Positions 14,533 to 23,326 of a stretch of 36,097 bases of DNA are shown here, in pieces. Positions within the stretch are counted from its first letter, which is position 1. Each line of letters begins with the position of its first letter. The position numbers and the translations under genes are program-made. The stretch covers positions 1 to 36,097 of the forward strand of contig VMDK01000128.1 of NCBI GenBank assembly GCA_008080835.1, in the 5' to 3' direction. This stretch comes from Sphingobacteriia bacterium (GTDB lineage Bacteria; Bacteroidota; Bacteroidia; NS11-12g; UBA9320). The notes under the pieces are model-generated. The model did not search any database, was not told the origin of the DNA, and was given only the letters and a program-made list of their open reading frames with translations.

Positions 14533-15309
14533 TTAGCGCAATGTCCGCATATTTCTTGTGGTAAAAAAATCATCAGCGATCGGCTCGTCGAATTTGAGCG
14601 AATTGTATTCCATGATGGTTTTGTTTCCTGGTTTTTCCTCGGGCACGATCTCGAATTTACTGGCCACTTTCTTTCCTCCCATGACTTTGATATTCTGCGC
14701 ATTGAAAGTATTGATCAGGAAATCGTCCTCATCATAGAATTCCGTCTTCATTTGTATAAAATCCGTCACATCGATCCAGGTTACGATCTTTCCCCAAACA
14801 ACAGCCGCCGACTCTTTTGGAACCGATTGCACTTGGTAGCACAATCGATCTGCGACTGTTTTCTTACCAAGAAGCGTATGTGTAAAATCTGTTTTGAGAT
14901 CGGTTTGATTGACCAGGTCATCATTCGTCAAGTCTGTCCCCATCCAACTCTGACTCATCATACTTGGAGGCAACTTGATCACGCGCTCCACAGTTGGGAC
15001 CCAGTTCCACACTTCCTTACCCACGCGGAGAAACACAGTTCCTTTGTCACGAGCAGGTGCAGTGACCAGGGAAATAGACTTGTCGTCGCCTTTGGTCCAG
15101 GTTTTCAAACTCATTTCCCGTTTCCACTTTGGTCGTTGGATCGTGATCGTCATTTCGGCGATCGAGGTCTTTCCGGTCATCCGATCCTGGGCTTCTTTGA
15201 TGATCTCATATGCAGATGGATCCAGATCCGCTTTGAATGATGACTGAAGCATCCCGAAAGTTCCGAGAACGGCTACCAATAAAATGGTTGTAACGCGAAT
15301 TGATTTCAT
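14533..15309 (-). CDS. LolA-like outer membrane lipoprotein-sorting family protein, periplasmic
   Basis: 258 residues from the ATG at 15309, which gives a normal signal peptide (MKSIRVTTILLVAVLGTFG). A TTG-type start 21 codons upstream would bury it. The mature part resembles the PF17131/LolA-like fold: a half-barrel of long strands (AEMTITIQRPKWKREMSLKTW, GTVFLRVGKEVWNWVP, VIKLPPSMMSQSWMGTDLTNDDL) that in the family encloses a lipid anchor. It is the first gene of the five-gene operon. A near-consensus box (TTAAACTTTG, 15321-15330) lies just upstream. It could carry a lipid or lipoprotein across the periplasm from the permease pair to the barrel. Confidence 0.82.
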   Translation of the reverse strand: MKSIRVTTILLVAVLGTFGMLQSSFKADLDPSAYEIIKEAQDRMTGKTSIAEMTITIQRPKWKREMSLKTWTKGDDKSISLVTAPARDKGTVFLRVGKEVWNWVPTVERVIKLPPSMMSQSWMGTDLTNDDLVNQTDLKTDFTHTLLGKKTVADRLCYQVQSVPKESAAVVWGKIVTWIDVTDFIQMKTEFYDEDDFLINTFNAQNIKVMGGKKVASKFEIVPEEKPGNKTIMEYNSLKFDEPIADDFFTTRNMRTLR

Positions 15310-15396
15310 GATCGTTGTTTCAAAGTTTAATAAACTGCATGAATTATGCCGAATTACCGGACTATCTTTCAAAGTGAGAACTATCAGTTTTAGTGA

Positions 15397-16149
15397 TCAA
15401 TCCCTGGGCAGTACCCCAATGATCACCCCAAAGTTGCCCCCACCGTCGTATCTCTCTATACATGGAGCATACGCTTTGGAAATAGCTCCATCCAGGTACA
15501 GTGCATCTTTACAGCCGAAGAATTCTTTAAAAAGAGAAGCAAAGTCATAAAAATTGCACGGAGCACGAGAAATGGCAAAAACAGCCAATTCATCATTGAC
15601 CAAGCCCACACCACTTCTGATGTATCTGTTCTTGGATCCTTGCCGAAATGCGGGATGGATCTTTCCGTCGACGAGTAACATCGGACCGCTTTGTGTTGCA
15701 TAGACTTGATCCCTCAACTGGAAGTCATTCGTGGTTGAAATCCCAAAGGTCTTCTTGCCAATGCTGAACACTCCATTGGGCGCCATGTAGAAATTGCCGT
15801 AGCCCTTTTGAGCAGTATCGAGTGATTTCAGAACGTGTCCATTTTCTATGTATAGTCCTTGAGGACTTTGGTCGGTCAGGTACATCCCGCCATTGGTTGC
15901 GAAAATGAGTTTCTTACCCTCCTTGCTGAGTTGTGCTTTCAGGTTCCCCAGGCTTCCGTAGATGTCGCCGTCGGAGTCTTTCCAGAACATCCTGACGCTG
16001 TAGTCATTCAGGTCAAATGCGACCATGTCGAATTCCTGACCACGAAATTCCAAACGTGCGCACGCAGGTCGGTCTTCTTGTTCAGAATGGGCAATGCTGA
16101 ATCCTCCGAAGAAGAAAATGAGCAGACAGAACTGAATCAGCTTTTTCAT
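15397..16149 (-). CDS. Phosphodiester glycosidase family (NAGPA/DUF2233) protein, exported
   Basis: 250 residues with a signal peptide (about 1-21). The NAGPA-like domain is visible through FATNGGMYLTDQSPQGLYIENG, FYMAPNGVFSIG, ATQSGPMLLVDGKIHP, RSGVGLV and CKDALYLDGAIS. The family removes sugar from a phosphodiester, as in the mammalian uncovering enzyme and some bacterial wall enzymes. The bacterial substrate is not known. It overlaps the M48 lipoprotein gene by 4 nt (ATGA), so they are co-translated. A ~90-nt gap separates it from the LolA-like gene. Confidence 0.85.
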   Translation of the reverse strand: MKKLIQFCLLIFFFGGFSIAHSEQEDRPACARLEFRGQEFDMVAFDLNDYSVRMFWKDSDGDIYGSLGNLKAQLSKEGKKLIFATNGGMYLTDQSPQGLYIENGHVLKSLDTAQKGYGNFYMAPNGVFSIGKKTFGISTTNDFQLRDQVYATQSGPMLLVDGKIHPAFRQGSKNRYIRSGVGLVNDELAVFAISRAPCNFYDFASLFKEFFGCKDALYLDGAISKAYAPCIERYDGGGNFGVIIGVLPRD

Positions 16150-16964
16150 TCAGGGAGTTGTTCGGTAAGGTTCTCCTTGTATATCTCCAGAGCCTTTGGC
16201 ATCAAGGTCTGCAGATCACTCGCACGTTTTTCAGGGTTGGGATGTGTACTGAGGAATACAGGAGGTCGGGTTCCTCCAAGTTTATTCATACGATCCCAAA
16301 ATTTCGGGGCTTCCTGAGGATCGTACCCGGCCATGGCCATGAACATCAGGCCCATTTCATCGGCTTCGCTTTCGTGCAAACGGCTGAAAGGAAGCATCAA
16401 ACCTACTTGTGTTCCAACTCCGTATGCCGTTTGAAAGATCGCTTGCGTTTGCTGAGGTTGATCGGCTATTGCTACTGCCAAAGCGATTCCACCTAGTTGC
16501 GAAGCCAGTCCCTGACTCATACGTTCATTGCCGTGGCGTGCGATCGCATGGGCGACTTCATGTCCCATTACCACGGCAACACCTGTCTCATTTTGACAAA
16601 GCGGCATGATCCCTTGATAGAAAACGACCTTCCCCCCGGGCATACACCAGGCGTTGGCGACATTCTCATTGACCAGATTGAACTCCCATTTATAGTTCTC
16701 AATATCTTTCTGATGCCGAGTACCTCTCAAATATCCTTCTACCGCCTGAGAGATCCTTGTACCTGCATTGAGTACCATTTGGTGGTCGTTTCCCGAACGA
16801 ACAACGGCTGAACTATCAAGAAAACTGGAATTTTGAGTGAGACTCATGGCCACCAATTCGCTTTCGGGAAGAAGCTTCAACTGCTTTCTACCTGTCATAG
16901 GTACCCTTGCACAGGCCACAACCAATAATCCAAGAGTGATAAGTACAGTTAGTTTGTTCTTCAT
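16146..16964 (-). CDS. M48 family metalloprotease, lipoprotein
   Basis: 272 residues. A type II signal peptide ends LLVVAC with the lipidated Cys18, so it is membrane-anchored in the periplasm. The zinc motif HEVAH (135-139) sits in VVMGHEVAHAIARHG, and the third ligand is in the HESEADEMGL segment (about 197-205). It resembles the BepA/LoiP/YcaL type of periplasmic M48 protease, which does quality control of outer-membrane proteins, but lacks a TPR domain. It is upstream of and overlapping the phosphodiester glycosidase gene. A -7 box lies at 17011-17018. Confidence 0.9.
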   Translation of the reverse strand: MKNKLTVLITLGLLVVACARVPMTGRKQLKLLPESELVAMSLTQNSSFLDSSAVVRSGNDHQMVLNAGTRISQAVEGYLRGTRHQKDIENYKWEFNLVNENVANAWCMPGGKVVFYQGIMPLCQNETGVAVVMGHEVAHAIARHGNERMSQGLASQLGGIALAVAIADQPQQTQAIFQTAYGVGTQVGLMLPFSRLHESEADEMGLMFMAMAGYDPQEAPKFWDRMNKLGGTRPPVFLSTHPNPEKRASDLQTLMPKALEIYKENLTEQLPE

Positions 16965-17010
16965 ATGATCGGTTTATAAAGGATTAACGATGTGCTTATC
17001 CCATTTCATA

Positions 17011-17018
17011 CAAATCTA
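17011..17018 (-). promoter_or_regulatory. -7 promoter box for the M48-phosphodiester glycosidase genes
   Basis: TAGATTTG on the minus strand, an exact TAnnTTTG match 46 nt before the M48 ATG. A TTTG at 17033-17036 lies only 14 nt upstream of it, shorter than the usual spacer. Confidence 0.4.
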
Positions 17019-17101
17019 GTGCCTGTGCGGGTCAAATGCCCTTAAATCCACGTGGTCTTTCCATCAAATTCGTATCTTCGGCCGCTGAAATTTTCAAGAC
17101 A

Positions 17102-18460
17102 ATGACCACACAAGAATATATTGAACAGAACAAAGATCGATTCCTCGAAGAATTGTTCGATCTCCTCCGCATTCCATCCATCAGCGCAGACTCCGCATTC
17201 AAGGGTGATGTAGCACGAGCAGCTGATTACGTGGCGGAAAAGATGCGCGAAGCCGGGGCCGACAATGTTTCAGTGGAACCTACTGCCGGACACCCTATCG
17301 TATACGGTGAGAAGATCATCGATCCGTCGCTTCAGACTGTTCTCGTTTATGGTCATTACGATGTGCAACCAAGTTCACCGGATCATTTGTGGGAGACTCC
17401 ACCATTTGAACCAACGGTCCGCGATGGCAAGATCTACGCGCGTGGAGCTTGTGATGACAAAGGCCAATTCTTCATGCACCTTAAAGCATTTGAGAGCATG
17501 ATGAAAACAAGCGGTGTGCCTTGCAACGTCAAGTTCATGATCGAAGGTGAAGAGGAAGTAGGAAGTGCGAACCTCGGTGACTACTGCAAAGCGAACAAAG
17601 AGAAACTCAAGTGCGATGTGATCCTGATCTCGGATACAGCAATGATCTCGAACGATCAACCTAGCCTTGACATCGGGTTGCGTGGGATGAGCTATGTGGA
17701 AGTGGAATTGACCGGTCCGAATATCGATCTGCACTCAGGTGTTTACGGTGGTGCGGTCGGAAACCCCGCAAACATCCTTGCCACTATGATCGCTTCACTT
17801 CATGACGAGAATCGTCACATCACTATTCCGGGCTTTTACGATGATGTGGTCGACTTGAGCGATGCGGAACGAGCTGAGATGGCCAAAGCTCCATTCGACC
17901 TCGGCGAATACAAGAAGAACTTAGACATAGAAGAGACCTACGGTGAGAAGGGATATTCTGTGATCGAACAAACTGGGATCCGTCCAACTTTGGATGTGAA
18001 CGGAATCTGGAGTGGTTATATCGGGGAGGGTGCAAAAACGGTTCTTCCGTCGAAAGCCTCAGCGAAGATCAGTATGCGTTTGGTGCCTAATCAGGATTCA
18101 GATACGATCACACGCTTGTTCACGGAACATTTCGAGCGCATTGCTCCAGCTTCTGTCAAAGTGAAAGTGACTCCACATCATGGTGGAAACCCATACATGA
18201 CCCCGATGGATCATCCGGCGTACAAAGCAGCTGCAGCAGCGCTGGAAGAGTCATTTGGCGTTGCTCCTGTACCAACCAGAAGCGGAGGAAGTATCCCGAT
18301 CGTGGCACTATTTGAAGACGTGCTTGATACTAAAACCATCCTTATGGGTTTCGGTCTGGATACCGACGCCATTCACTCTCCAAACGAGAAGTACGGTTTG
18401 TTCAATTTCTACAAAGGGATCGAGACCATCCCGCTGTTTTATAAGCACTATACTTCGTAA
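17102..18460 (+). CDS. M20 family dipeptidase
   Basis: 452 residues from the ATG at 17102. The earlier in-frame ATG at 17036 would add 22 residues unlike the family. It is a di-zinc peptidase, cytosolic since no signal is seen. Metal and catalytic residues are visible: His85 and Asp87 in YGHYDVQP, Asp118 in RGACDDKGQ, the Glu151-Glu152 pair in EGEEEVGS, and DLHSGVYGG opening the lid domain. The C-terminal RSGGSIPIV and DAIHSPNEKY supply further ligands. It resembles CNDP-like nonspecific dipeptidases more than ArgE or DapE. A TATCTTCG at 17073-17080 is a weak -7 candidate. Confidence 0.9.
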   Translation: MTTQEYIEQNKDRFLEELFDLLRIPSISADSAFKGDVARAADYVAEKMREAGADNVSVEPTAGHPIVYGEKIIDPSLQTVLVYGHYDVQPSSPDHLWETPPFEPTVRDGKIYARGACDDKGQFFMHLKAFESMMKTSGVPCNVKFMIEGEEEVGSANLGDYCKANKEKLKCDVILISDTAMISNDQPSLDIGLRGMSYVEVELTGPNIDLHSGVYGGAVGNPANILATMIASLHDENRHITIPGFYDDVVDLSDAERAEMAKAPFDLGEYKKNLDIEETYGEKGYSVIEQTGIRPTLDVNGIWSGYIGEGAKTVLPSKASAKISMRLVPNQDSDTITRLFTEHFERIAPASVKVKVTPHHGGNPYMTPMDHPAYKAAAAALEESFGVAPVPTRSGGSIPIVALFEDVLDTKTILMGFGLDTDAIHSPNEKYGLFNFYKGIETIPLFYKHYTS

Positions 18461-18472
18461 TTGGCAATTTGG

Positions 18473-18480
18473 TAACTTTG
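18473..18480 (+). promoter_or_regulatory. -7 promoter box for the CNNM/CBS gene
   Basis: TAACTTTG, an exact TAnnTTTG match ending 14 nt before the ATG at 18495, implying a leader of about 8 nt. No clear -33 element is seen at the right distance. Confidence 0.45.
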
Positions 18481-18494
18481 TGTTGCCGCATTGA

Positions 18495-19760
18495 ATGGAA
18501 ACCATCCTGTTCATCATTTTCGTGACCCTCTTGTTCTCCGCCTTCTTTTCCGGATTGGAGATCGCTTTTCTTTCGGCCAATAAGCTTCGAATAGAACTCA
18601 AAAGCAATCAGGGTGTGCGTTGGGCTCGCATGTGCTCAGAGTATCTCAAGGCTCCTTCACGATTCATCAGCACCATTCTCGTTGGGAACAATATTTCCAT
18701 AGTGATCTATGGTATTTTCATCGAAGAGCTGCTGAGGAATTACTTGTTGTCCAGTCTGATGACGAACATGGGCAAAGTAGGTTCCCTTCTTCTGGCCACG
18801 TTCATCTCCACCATCATCGTATTGATATTTGCGGAGTTTCTGCCAAAGGCATTATTTAGGATCAACCCGAGTGGAATTCTCCGAATACTGATCTATCCAT
18901 TCAAGTTCTTCGCAACCATCCTCTTTCCGATCGTTCGCTTTGTGCTCTGGTTGGCTAAGCTCATCCTCAACACCTTGCTAAAAAAAGAATTCACGGAAGA
19001 AAGTCCGGCTTTTTCGAGGGTAGACCTCGACCACTATATCACAGAAAGTCAGATCCACAAAACGGAAGAAGAACGAGATGTCGACACGGACATCATCAAG
19101 AATGCTCTGGACTTTGGGAATGTTCAGATCCGGGATTGTATGGTTCCACGCACATCCATCATTGCGATGGATCTGGATTCGACCATTGAGGAACTTGAGC
19201 AGATATTCATTGAGTCGGGACATTCCAAGATCCTCATTTACCGGGAAAATATCGATGACATCATTGGATATGTACATCATATAGACTTGTTCAGAAAACC
19301 AAAGGATATCCGTTCGATACTGATCCCGATCCTGATCACGAACGAAGCCAAACTCGCACACGACCAGCTGAATGACTTTACCCGAAACAGGAAGAGTATT
19401 GCGCTAGTCGTAGATGAATTCGGAGGAACTGCAGGAGTGGTCACAGCCGAAGATATCATCGAAGAGATCTTTGGTGAGATCGAAGATGAACATGACGATA
19501 GCGATGGCATAATCGATATCAAGCTCAATGATTTTGAGTACGAACTCAGTGCTTCTCTGGAAGTTGATTATTTGAACGAGCAGTACGACTTGCACATCCC
19601 CGATGGAGAATATGAAACGCTAGGTGGCTACATCATCAGTGTTTGTGAGAGCATTCCCGAGCAAGGAAGCAGCATCGAGACCGAGGACTTCATGTTCACT
19701 ATTCTATCCTCCCTGAACAACCGCATTGAAACGGTTCACATGAAGGTCTTGCACGATTAG
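18495..19760 (+). CDS. CNNM (DUF21)/CBS/CorC-domain membrane protein, hemolysin C family
   Basis: 421 residues. The N-terminal CNNM domain (about 1-190) has hydrophobic spans near 2-25, 62-85, 97-118 and 130-152. Two CBS repeats follow (about 205-330: DCMVPRTSIIAMDLD, IGYVHHIDLF, DEFGGTAGVVTAEDIIEEIFGEI). The C-terminal CorC_HlyC domain spans about 340-421. Relatives include magnesium or cobalt efflux proteins and GldE of gliding motility. The gldD/ssb/mutY context usual for gldE is absent, so that name is not used. It ends 3 nt from the convergent gene at 19764. Confidence 0.88.
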   Translation: METILFIIFVTLLFSAFFSGLEIAFLSANKLRIELKSNQGVRWARMCSEYLKAPSRFISTILVGNNISIVIYGIFIEELLRNYLLSSLMTNMGKVGSLLLATFISTIIVLIFAEFLPKALFRINPSGILRILIYPFKFFATILFPIVRFVLWLAKLILNTLLKKEFTEESPAFSRVDLDHYITESQIHKTEEERDVDTDIIKNALDFGNVQIRDCMVPRTSIIAMDLDSTIEELEQIFIESGHSKILIYRENIDDIIGYVHHIDLFRKPKDIRSILIPILITNEAKLAHDQLNDFTRNRKSIALVVDEFGGTAGVVTAEDIIEEIFGEIEDEHDDSDGIIDIKLNDFEYELSASLEVDYLNEQYDLHIPDGEYETLGGYIISVCESIPEQGSSIETEDFMFTILSSLNNRIETVHMKVLHD

Positions 19761-19763
19761 ACC

Positions 19764-20348
19764 TCAGCGTACCTGCAGCGGCTCAGGGTCGCCGTTTACC
19801 AACCGATCGACAATATCAAAAAAGACCTCAGGCTTCTTTCTTCGCCAGTCAAAGGTCTTTTCGTCATCCTCATCGAGTATCACGCTGTCCTGAATACCGT
19901 AGTGCTTCATCTCGTCTATCACATGCGGAAGAAAATGTAGAAAAATCGCCCAACCATCTTCGAGATCTTCGTACAACTCCTGATAGTAAGCATCATCGCT
20001 ACCATGGAAGTTGAGTACGTTCTCTCCAATGAGGATGAATTTGTTCACGCCCATATCGATGAAGTCATCCAGGATATCCCGCTTGAGGAACATGATGTCG
20101 TTGTTGATCGCGTCGTTCCACTCTCCTATGAACTCAATGATCGCATAGCCTTCATCGTACTCGACAAAGAGTATCTTCATGAGCAGAGTATCGCTTCCGA
20201 ACTTGTCCCACTGTGGATGAAGTAAGAAGTTGTATACCTTGTTGGTATATTCAAACTCGCTGTACTCCTTCTCGAAGTACACCGAATTCGGATCGTCTTC
20301 AACACGGTAGTAATCCCTCCAACCGAAATGTGGTTCAATCTGATGCAT
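19764..20348 (-). CDS. Acidic protein of unknown function
   Basis: 194 residues, strongly acidic (runs such as SVILDEDDEKTFDW and EDLEDGW) and rich in aromatic residues. There is no signal peptide or transmembrane segment, so it is probably cytoplasmic. I do not recognise the family. The pattern YAIIEFIGEWNDAINNDI followed by MGVNKFILIGENVLNFHGSDDAYY suggests an alpha/beta fold. It starts 8 nt after the stop of the GT2 glycosyltransferase gene, so they are co-transcribed. Confidence 0.7.
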   Translation of the reverse strand: MHQIEPHFGWRDYYRVEDDPNSVYFEKEYSEFEYTNKVYNFLLHPQWDKFGSDTLLMKILFVEYDEGYAIIEFIGEWNDAINNDIMFLKRDILDDFIDMGVNKFILIGENVLNFHGSDDAYYQELYEDLEDGWAIFLHFLPHVIDEMKHYGIQDSVILDEDDEKTFDWRRKKPEVFFDIVDRLVNGDPEPLQVR

Positions 20349-20356
20349 GCGAATGC

Positions 20357-21277
20357 TTAATTGATATTGGTATCATTGATAACGTACAAAGGTCTGTTTC
20401 GTACATTATCACTGATGCGGCTTATGTATTCTCCAATGATTCCGATGCCAAGTAGTTGTATTCCTCCGATGAATACGATGGTGATCATTTGGGAAGCCCA
20501 ACCGGCTACATAGTCGTCGGTGAACAAGCGCGCATAGAGCGTATACAGGATCAGGAAGAATCCTACTATGGAGAAAAGAAACCCACTGATGGTCGCCAGG
20601 CGAAGCGGGAAATTGGAAAAAGACGTGATCCCGTCGATCGCCAGTCGGAGCATTTTCTTGAGAGAATATCCTGTCTTTCCTGCAAGCCGCGCTTCGCGCT
20701 CAAACTCCACACTAGCTTGTCGGAAACCGATCCAGGAGATCTGTCCGCGAAGGAACTTTTGCCGTTCCGGCATCCGGCGCAATACTTCCACGACCTTCTT
20801 ATCGATGATACGGAAATCGCCCGTATCCAGGGGAATATCAATATGCGTAAGTCTTCCCAGGATGCGATAGAACCATTTAGCGGTTAGCTTTTTCAAAAAT
20901 CCATCACCCTGGCGTGATCTGCGTTTTGCGTAGACCACTTCGAATCCTTCCAGACTTTTCAGGTAGAGCTTTTCAATGATCTCCGGTGGATCTTGTCCAT
21001 CCGCGTCCATAATCACGACCTTATCGCCTTTGGCAAAATCCAGTCCGGCACAAACTGCTATCTGATGTCCGAAATTCCGACTCAGATCAATGAAGCGCAC
21101 ATTACGGTCGTGTTCTGCGATCCTGCGAATAGCACCCATGGATGCATCCCTGCTGCCGTCGTTCACGAAGATCACTTCGTAACCCACGTTCAGTTTCTGG
21201 ATCACAGATTTGACACGCTCGAAAACGACTTCGAGGTTGTCTCCTTCATTGTATACCGGAATCACCAGTGAAAGCAT
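20357..21277 (-). CDS. Family 2 glycosyltransferase, polyprenyl-phosphate sugar type (DPM1/GtrB-like)
   Basis: 306 residues. The GT-A domain opens LSLVIPVYNEGDNL, has FVNDGSRD (about 38-44) and the DxD metal motif at Asp91-Asp93 (VVIMDADGQDPPE). RRMPERQKFLRGQISWIGF and ERLARE-like basic segments follow, and two C-terminal transmembrane helices (about 233-258 and 268-292) anchor it. This architecture fits enzymes that move a sugar from a nucleotide donor to undecaprenyl phosphate. The acceptor and sugar are not determined. A TAGATTTG box ends only 4 nt before the ATG (21282-21289). Confidence 0.9.
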   Translation of the reverse strand: MLSLVIPVYNEGDNLEVVFERVKSVIQKLNVGYEVIFVNDGSRDASMGAIRRIAEHDRNVRFIDLSRNFGHQIAVCAGLDFAKGDKVVIMDADGQDPPEIIEKLYLKSLEGFEVVYAKRRSRQGDGFLKKLTAKWFYRILGRLTHIDIPLDTGDFRIIDKKVVEVLRRMPERQKFLRGQISWIGFRQASVEFEREARLAGKTGYSLKKMLRLAIDGITSFSNFPLRLATISGFLFSIVGFFLILYTLYARLFTDDYVAGWASQMITIVFIGGIQLLGIGIIGEYISRISDNVRNRPLYVINDTNIN

Positions 21278-21281
21278 GCGG

Positions 21282-21289
21282 CAAATCTA
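21282..21289 (-). promoter_or_regulatory. -7 promoter box abutting the GT2 start codon
   Basis: TAGATTTG on the minus strand, an exact TAnnTTTG match with only 4 nt before ATG. The transcript would be essentially leaderless. A TTG lies upstream with a long spacer of 23 nt. Confidence 0.5.
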
Positions 21290-21319
21290 AAGCGAAATCT
21301 GTGCTTGTACGTCAATCAA

Positions 21320-23026
21320 TCAATAATCAAAACGCCCGGGATCAATATTCATGCGGAATCCGACATAAAAAAGATTCAGATCCGATGATTTCAGTGGAGC
21401 TTCAACATCCCTGATTCGTTGCACATATCTGAGGTCGACAAAACCATTGTGAAACAATTGAAAACTGAGTTGTGCATCGATGATGTCCAGCGCTTCCCGC
21501 ACCCCATCGCCAATGGCAATACCTGTATCTTTTGGTCTCGACTGTGCACTGTATGGGGTATTAACCTGTCCGCCAAATGTAGTGCTCGCCGTGGAAGACG
21601 AATCCAGACCTCGAGTTGCGTGGATATAACTCAGTCTGAAATTCAGATTCGGAAGGATCTGGTATCGACCAATGGCCACGAATTCCTTGAAATTGGCACC
21701 CAGTGGATGAGCAATGGGTTGGTTGTAGTGCGTTGCAGAATGATCCGTGCTTGAATAACCATAAGTGTATGGTCGGACTATGTTCATCTCCGTTTGCAAG
21801 TCCAGATTGCTCACGTTCAGGAGGTCAATGAAACGGATTCCGAGTTGGGTCGCCCATTTATTTCCCCACCATCCGGTGGAGCCAAACATTTCCTTGGCCG
21901 TGAATTCGTCAAGAACCACCTGTCCGTAAAAGGAATATCCACGAAGAAAATTCCATTTCCAATCCAAACCGAGCATGGCGTTGTCGCGACTGTTCAGGCC
22001 GTGTTCCACCGCACGGTAGAATATGATCGGATTCAGGTAATTGATCTCATATCCGGAGCTCCTTCCGGTGCTGTCCTGATTGCTAAAGATGATGTTCTCG
22101 AACACACCGACATTCAATTTCCCCTGAAGCAAATTCAAGCCCAGATAATGAAATGCTGAGAATTTCTTTCGAATGCCATCACCAGTTCCACTGATGAATT
22201 GCAGATCATCCAATTGGGAAAACACATTCGTGTAGTGCACGCGACCGAAGTTGGTATGAAGGCGTAGAAACAGGTTCTCCTTCATGTGGTCTCCCCAGAT
22301 GAGTGATCGATATCCGTTGCCGAAGAATAGCTTATCATGTCCAAATTGGATACGGATCTGCTCGATCGGGCTGAAATTGATATAGCCTCGTGCGTTGAAG
22401 AAGTCATATGCGCTGTCGCCAAAAGCCTTATAGAATCCGTAACCCGGAATGGCGATCTCATTGCTGATCAGCTCTCTTTGCGGACGTGGCAAGAGCATTT
22501 GATTCTCGGTGAGATAGGTATAAAACCCGACCTTCCCTGCGATCTGACCTCTAAGCTGAAAGCCCCGAGTATTTTGGTAGAACGCGACATTGTCAGATCC
22601 GGAAGCAGAACCTGCTCCAAAACTCATGACGGGATTAAGGACAATATCAAACGTACTATCGTGGCCATGCCAAAAGGCATTTTCCCTTCGGTAAAAGGTA
22701 TTCCAGATCCCCTTCTGATCGAACAACGTAGGATCCGAGAAGAATTCTCCATTGTCTCTTAGCAGAAAGCGAAGATTGTATCGATCTCTGTCATTGAGCT
22801 CTTCATTCTCACTGACCGTCTCAATCCAGGGCGTGATGACATCCCGTGCATACGGACGGATGCCGCTGTAATAATTAAGCGGGATCGATGAACGAATGCT
22901 ATAGCGATCAATGAGCTGATATGTGTTATCGCTGAACGGGATCATACCACCTTGTGCGTGCACCTCGATAATGCTCCCTAAGATCGGGAACATGGTCATA
23001 ATGAGACTATAACACAGGCGATTCAT
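21320..23026 (-). CDS. Wzi/RemB-like outer-membrane beta-barrel protein
   Basis: 568 residues from the ATG at 23026, which gives the signal peptide MNRLCYSLIMTMFPILGS...VHAQ. A GTG at 23047 overlapping the acylphosphatase stop (GTGA) is the alternative. An N-terminal region (TYQLIDRYSIRSSIPLNYYSG, FLLRDNGEFF) precedes a large barrel with many amphipathic strands (QIRIQFGHDKLFFGNGYRSLIWGDH, LQTEMNIVRPYTYGYSS, LNFRLSYIHATRG) and an aromatic C-terminus (MNIDPGRFDY). The layout matches the capsule assembly protein Wzi family, which in Bacteroidota includes RemB, linked to surface motility. Whether it binds polysaccharide is an inference. Confidence 0.75.
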   Translation of the reverse strand: MNRLCYSLIMTMFPILGSIIEVHAQGGMIPFSDNTYQLIDRYSIRSSIPLNYYSGIRPYARDVITPWIETVSENEELNDRDRYNLRFLLRDNGEFFSDPTLFDQKGIWNTFYRRENAFWHGHDSTFDIVLNPVMSFGAGSASGSDNVAFYQNTRGFQLRGQIAGKVGFYTYLTENQMLLPRPQRELISNEIAIPGYGFYKAFGDSAYDFFNARGYINFSPIEQIRIQFGHDKLFFGNGYRSLIWGDHMKENLFLRLHTNFGRVHYTNVFSQLDDLQFISGTGDGIRKKFSAFHYLGLNLLQGKLNVGVFENIIFSNQDSTGRSSGYEINYLNPIIFYRAVEHGLNSRDNAMLGLDWKWNFLRGYSFYGQVVLDEFTAKEMFGSTGWWGNKWATQLGIRFIDLLNVSNLDLQTEMNIVRPYTYGYSSTDHSATHYNQPIAHPLGANFKEFVAIGRYQILPNLNFRLSYIHATRGLDSSSTASTTFGGQVNTPYSAQSRPKDTGIAIGDGVREALDIIDAQLSFQLFHNGFVDLRYVQRIRDVEAPLKSSDLNLFYVGFRMNIDPGRFDY

Positions 23027-23043
23027 GTCAGCGAAGATACACT

Positions 23044-23316
23044 TCACAAGGGTGTGATCTCAAACCCCACCTTTCCTGTTGCAGGTATTTCCTCGGATCT
23101 GACCTCAGTAACCTTTGCCATAGGAGGTCCTTTTTTCAGCCAGGTCAGAAGCTGCCCAAGTCTTGCCTCATCTGATTCAGCCTCGAGGTAAACGCTGCCG
23201 TCAGACTCATTTCGGACAAAACCGGAGATGGAATGCTCTTGACAGTATCGTTGGGTCGATGCACGGTAATACACCCCCTGAACTCTGCCGTAGACATTGA
23301 TCTTCAATCTTTTCAT
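23044..23316 (-). CDS. acyP: Acylphosphatase
   Basis: 90 residues, the usual length. It hydrolyses acyl phosphates such as acetyl phosphate or carbamoyl phosphate. The active-site Arg18 lies in GRVQGVYYRAST and Asn36 in GFVRNESDGSVYLEAE, both in the canonical places. It is cytosolic. It lies 10 nt downstream of recO, and its stop is within a few bases of the Wzi-like gene, so a recO-acyP-wzi transcript is likely. Confidence 0.93.
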   Translation of the reverse strand: MKRLKINVYGRVQGVYYRASTQRYCQEHSISGFVRNESDGSVYLEAESDEARLGQLLTWLKKGPPMAKVTEVRSEEIPATGKVGFEITPL

Positions 23317-23326
23317 ATTTTCATGT

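Noticed and set aside
18495-19760. Naming the CNNM/CBS protein GldE
   Set aside because: The domain layout is shared, but the gldD, ssb and mutY neighbours usual for gldE are absent.
23026-23047. GTG at 23047 as start of the Wzi-like gene
   Set aside because: The GTGA overlap with the acylphosphatase stop is attractive, but the ATG at 23026 gives a cleaner signal peptide. It is kept as an alternative.
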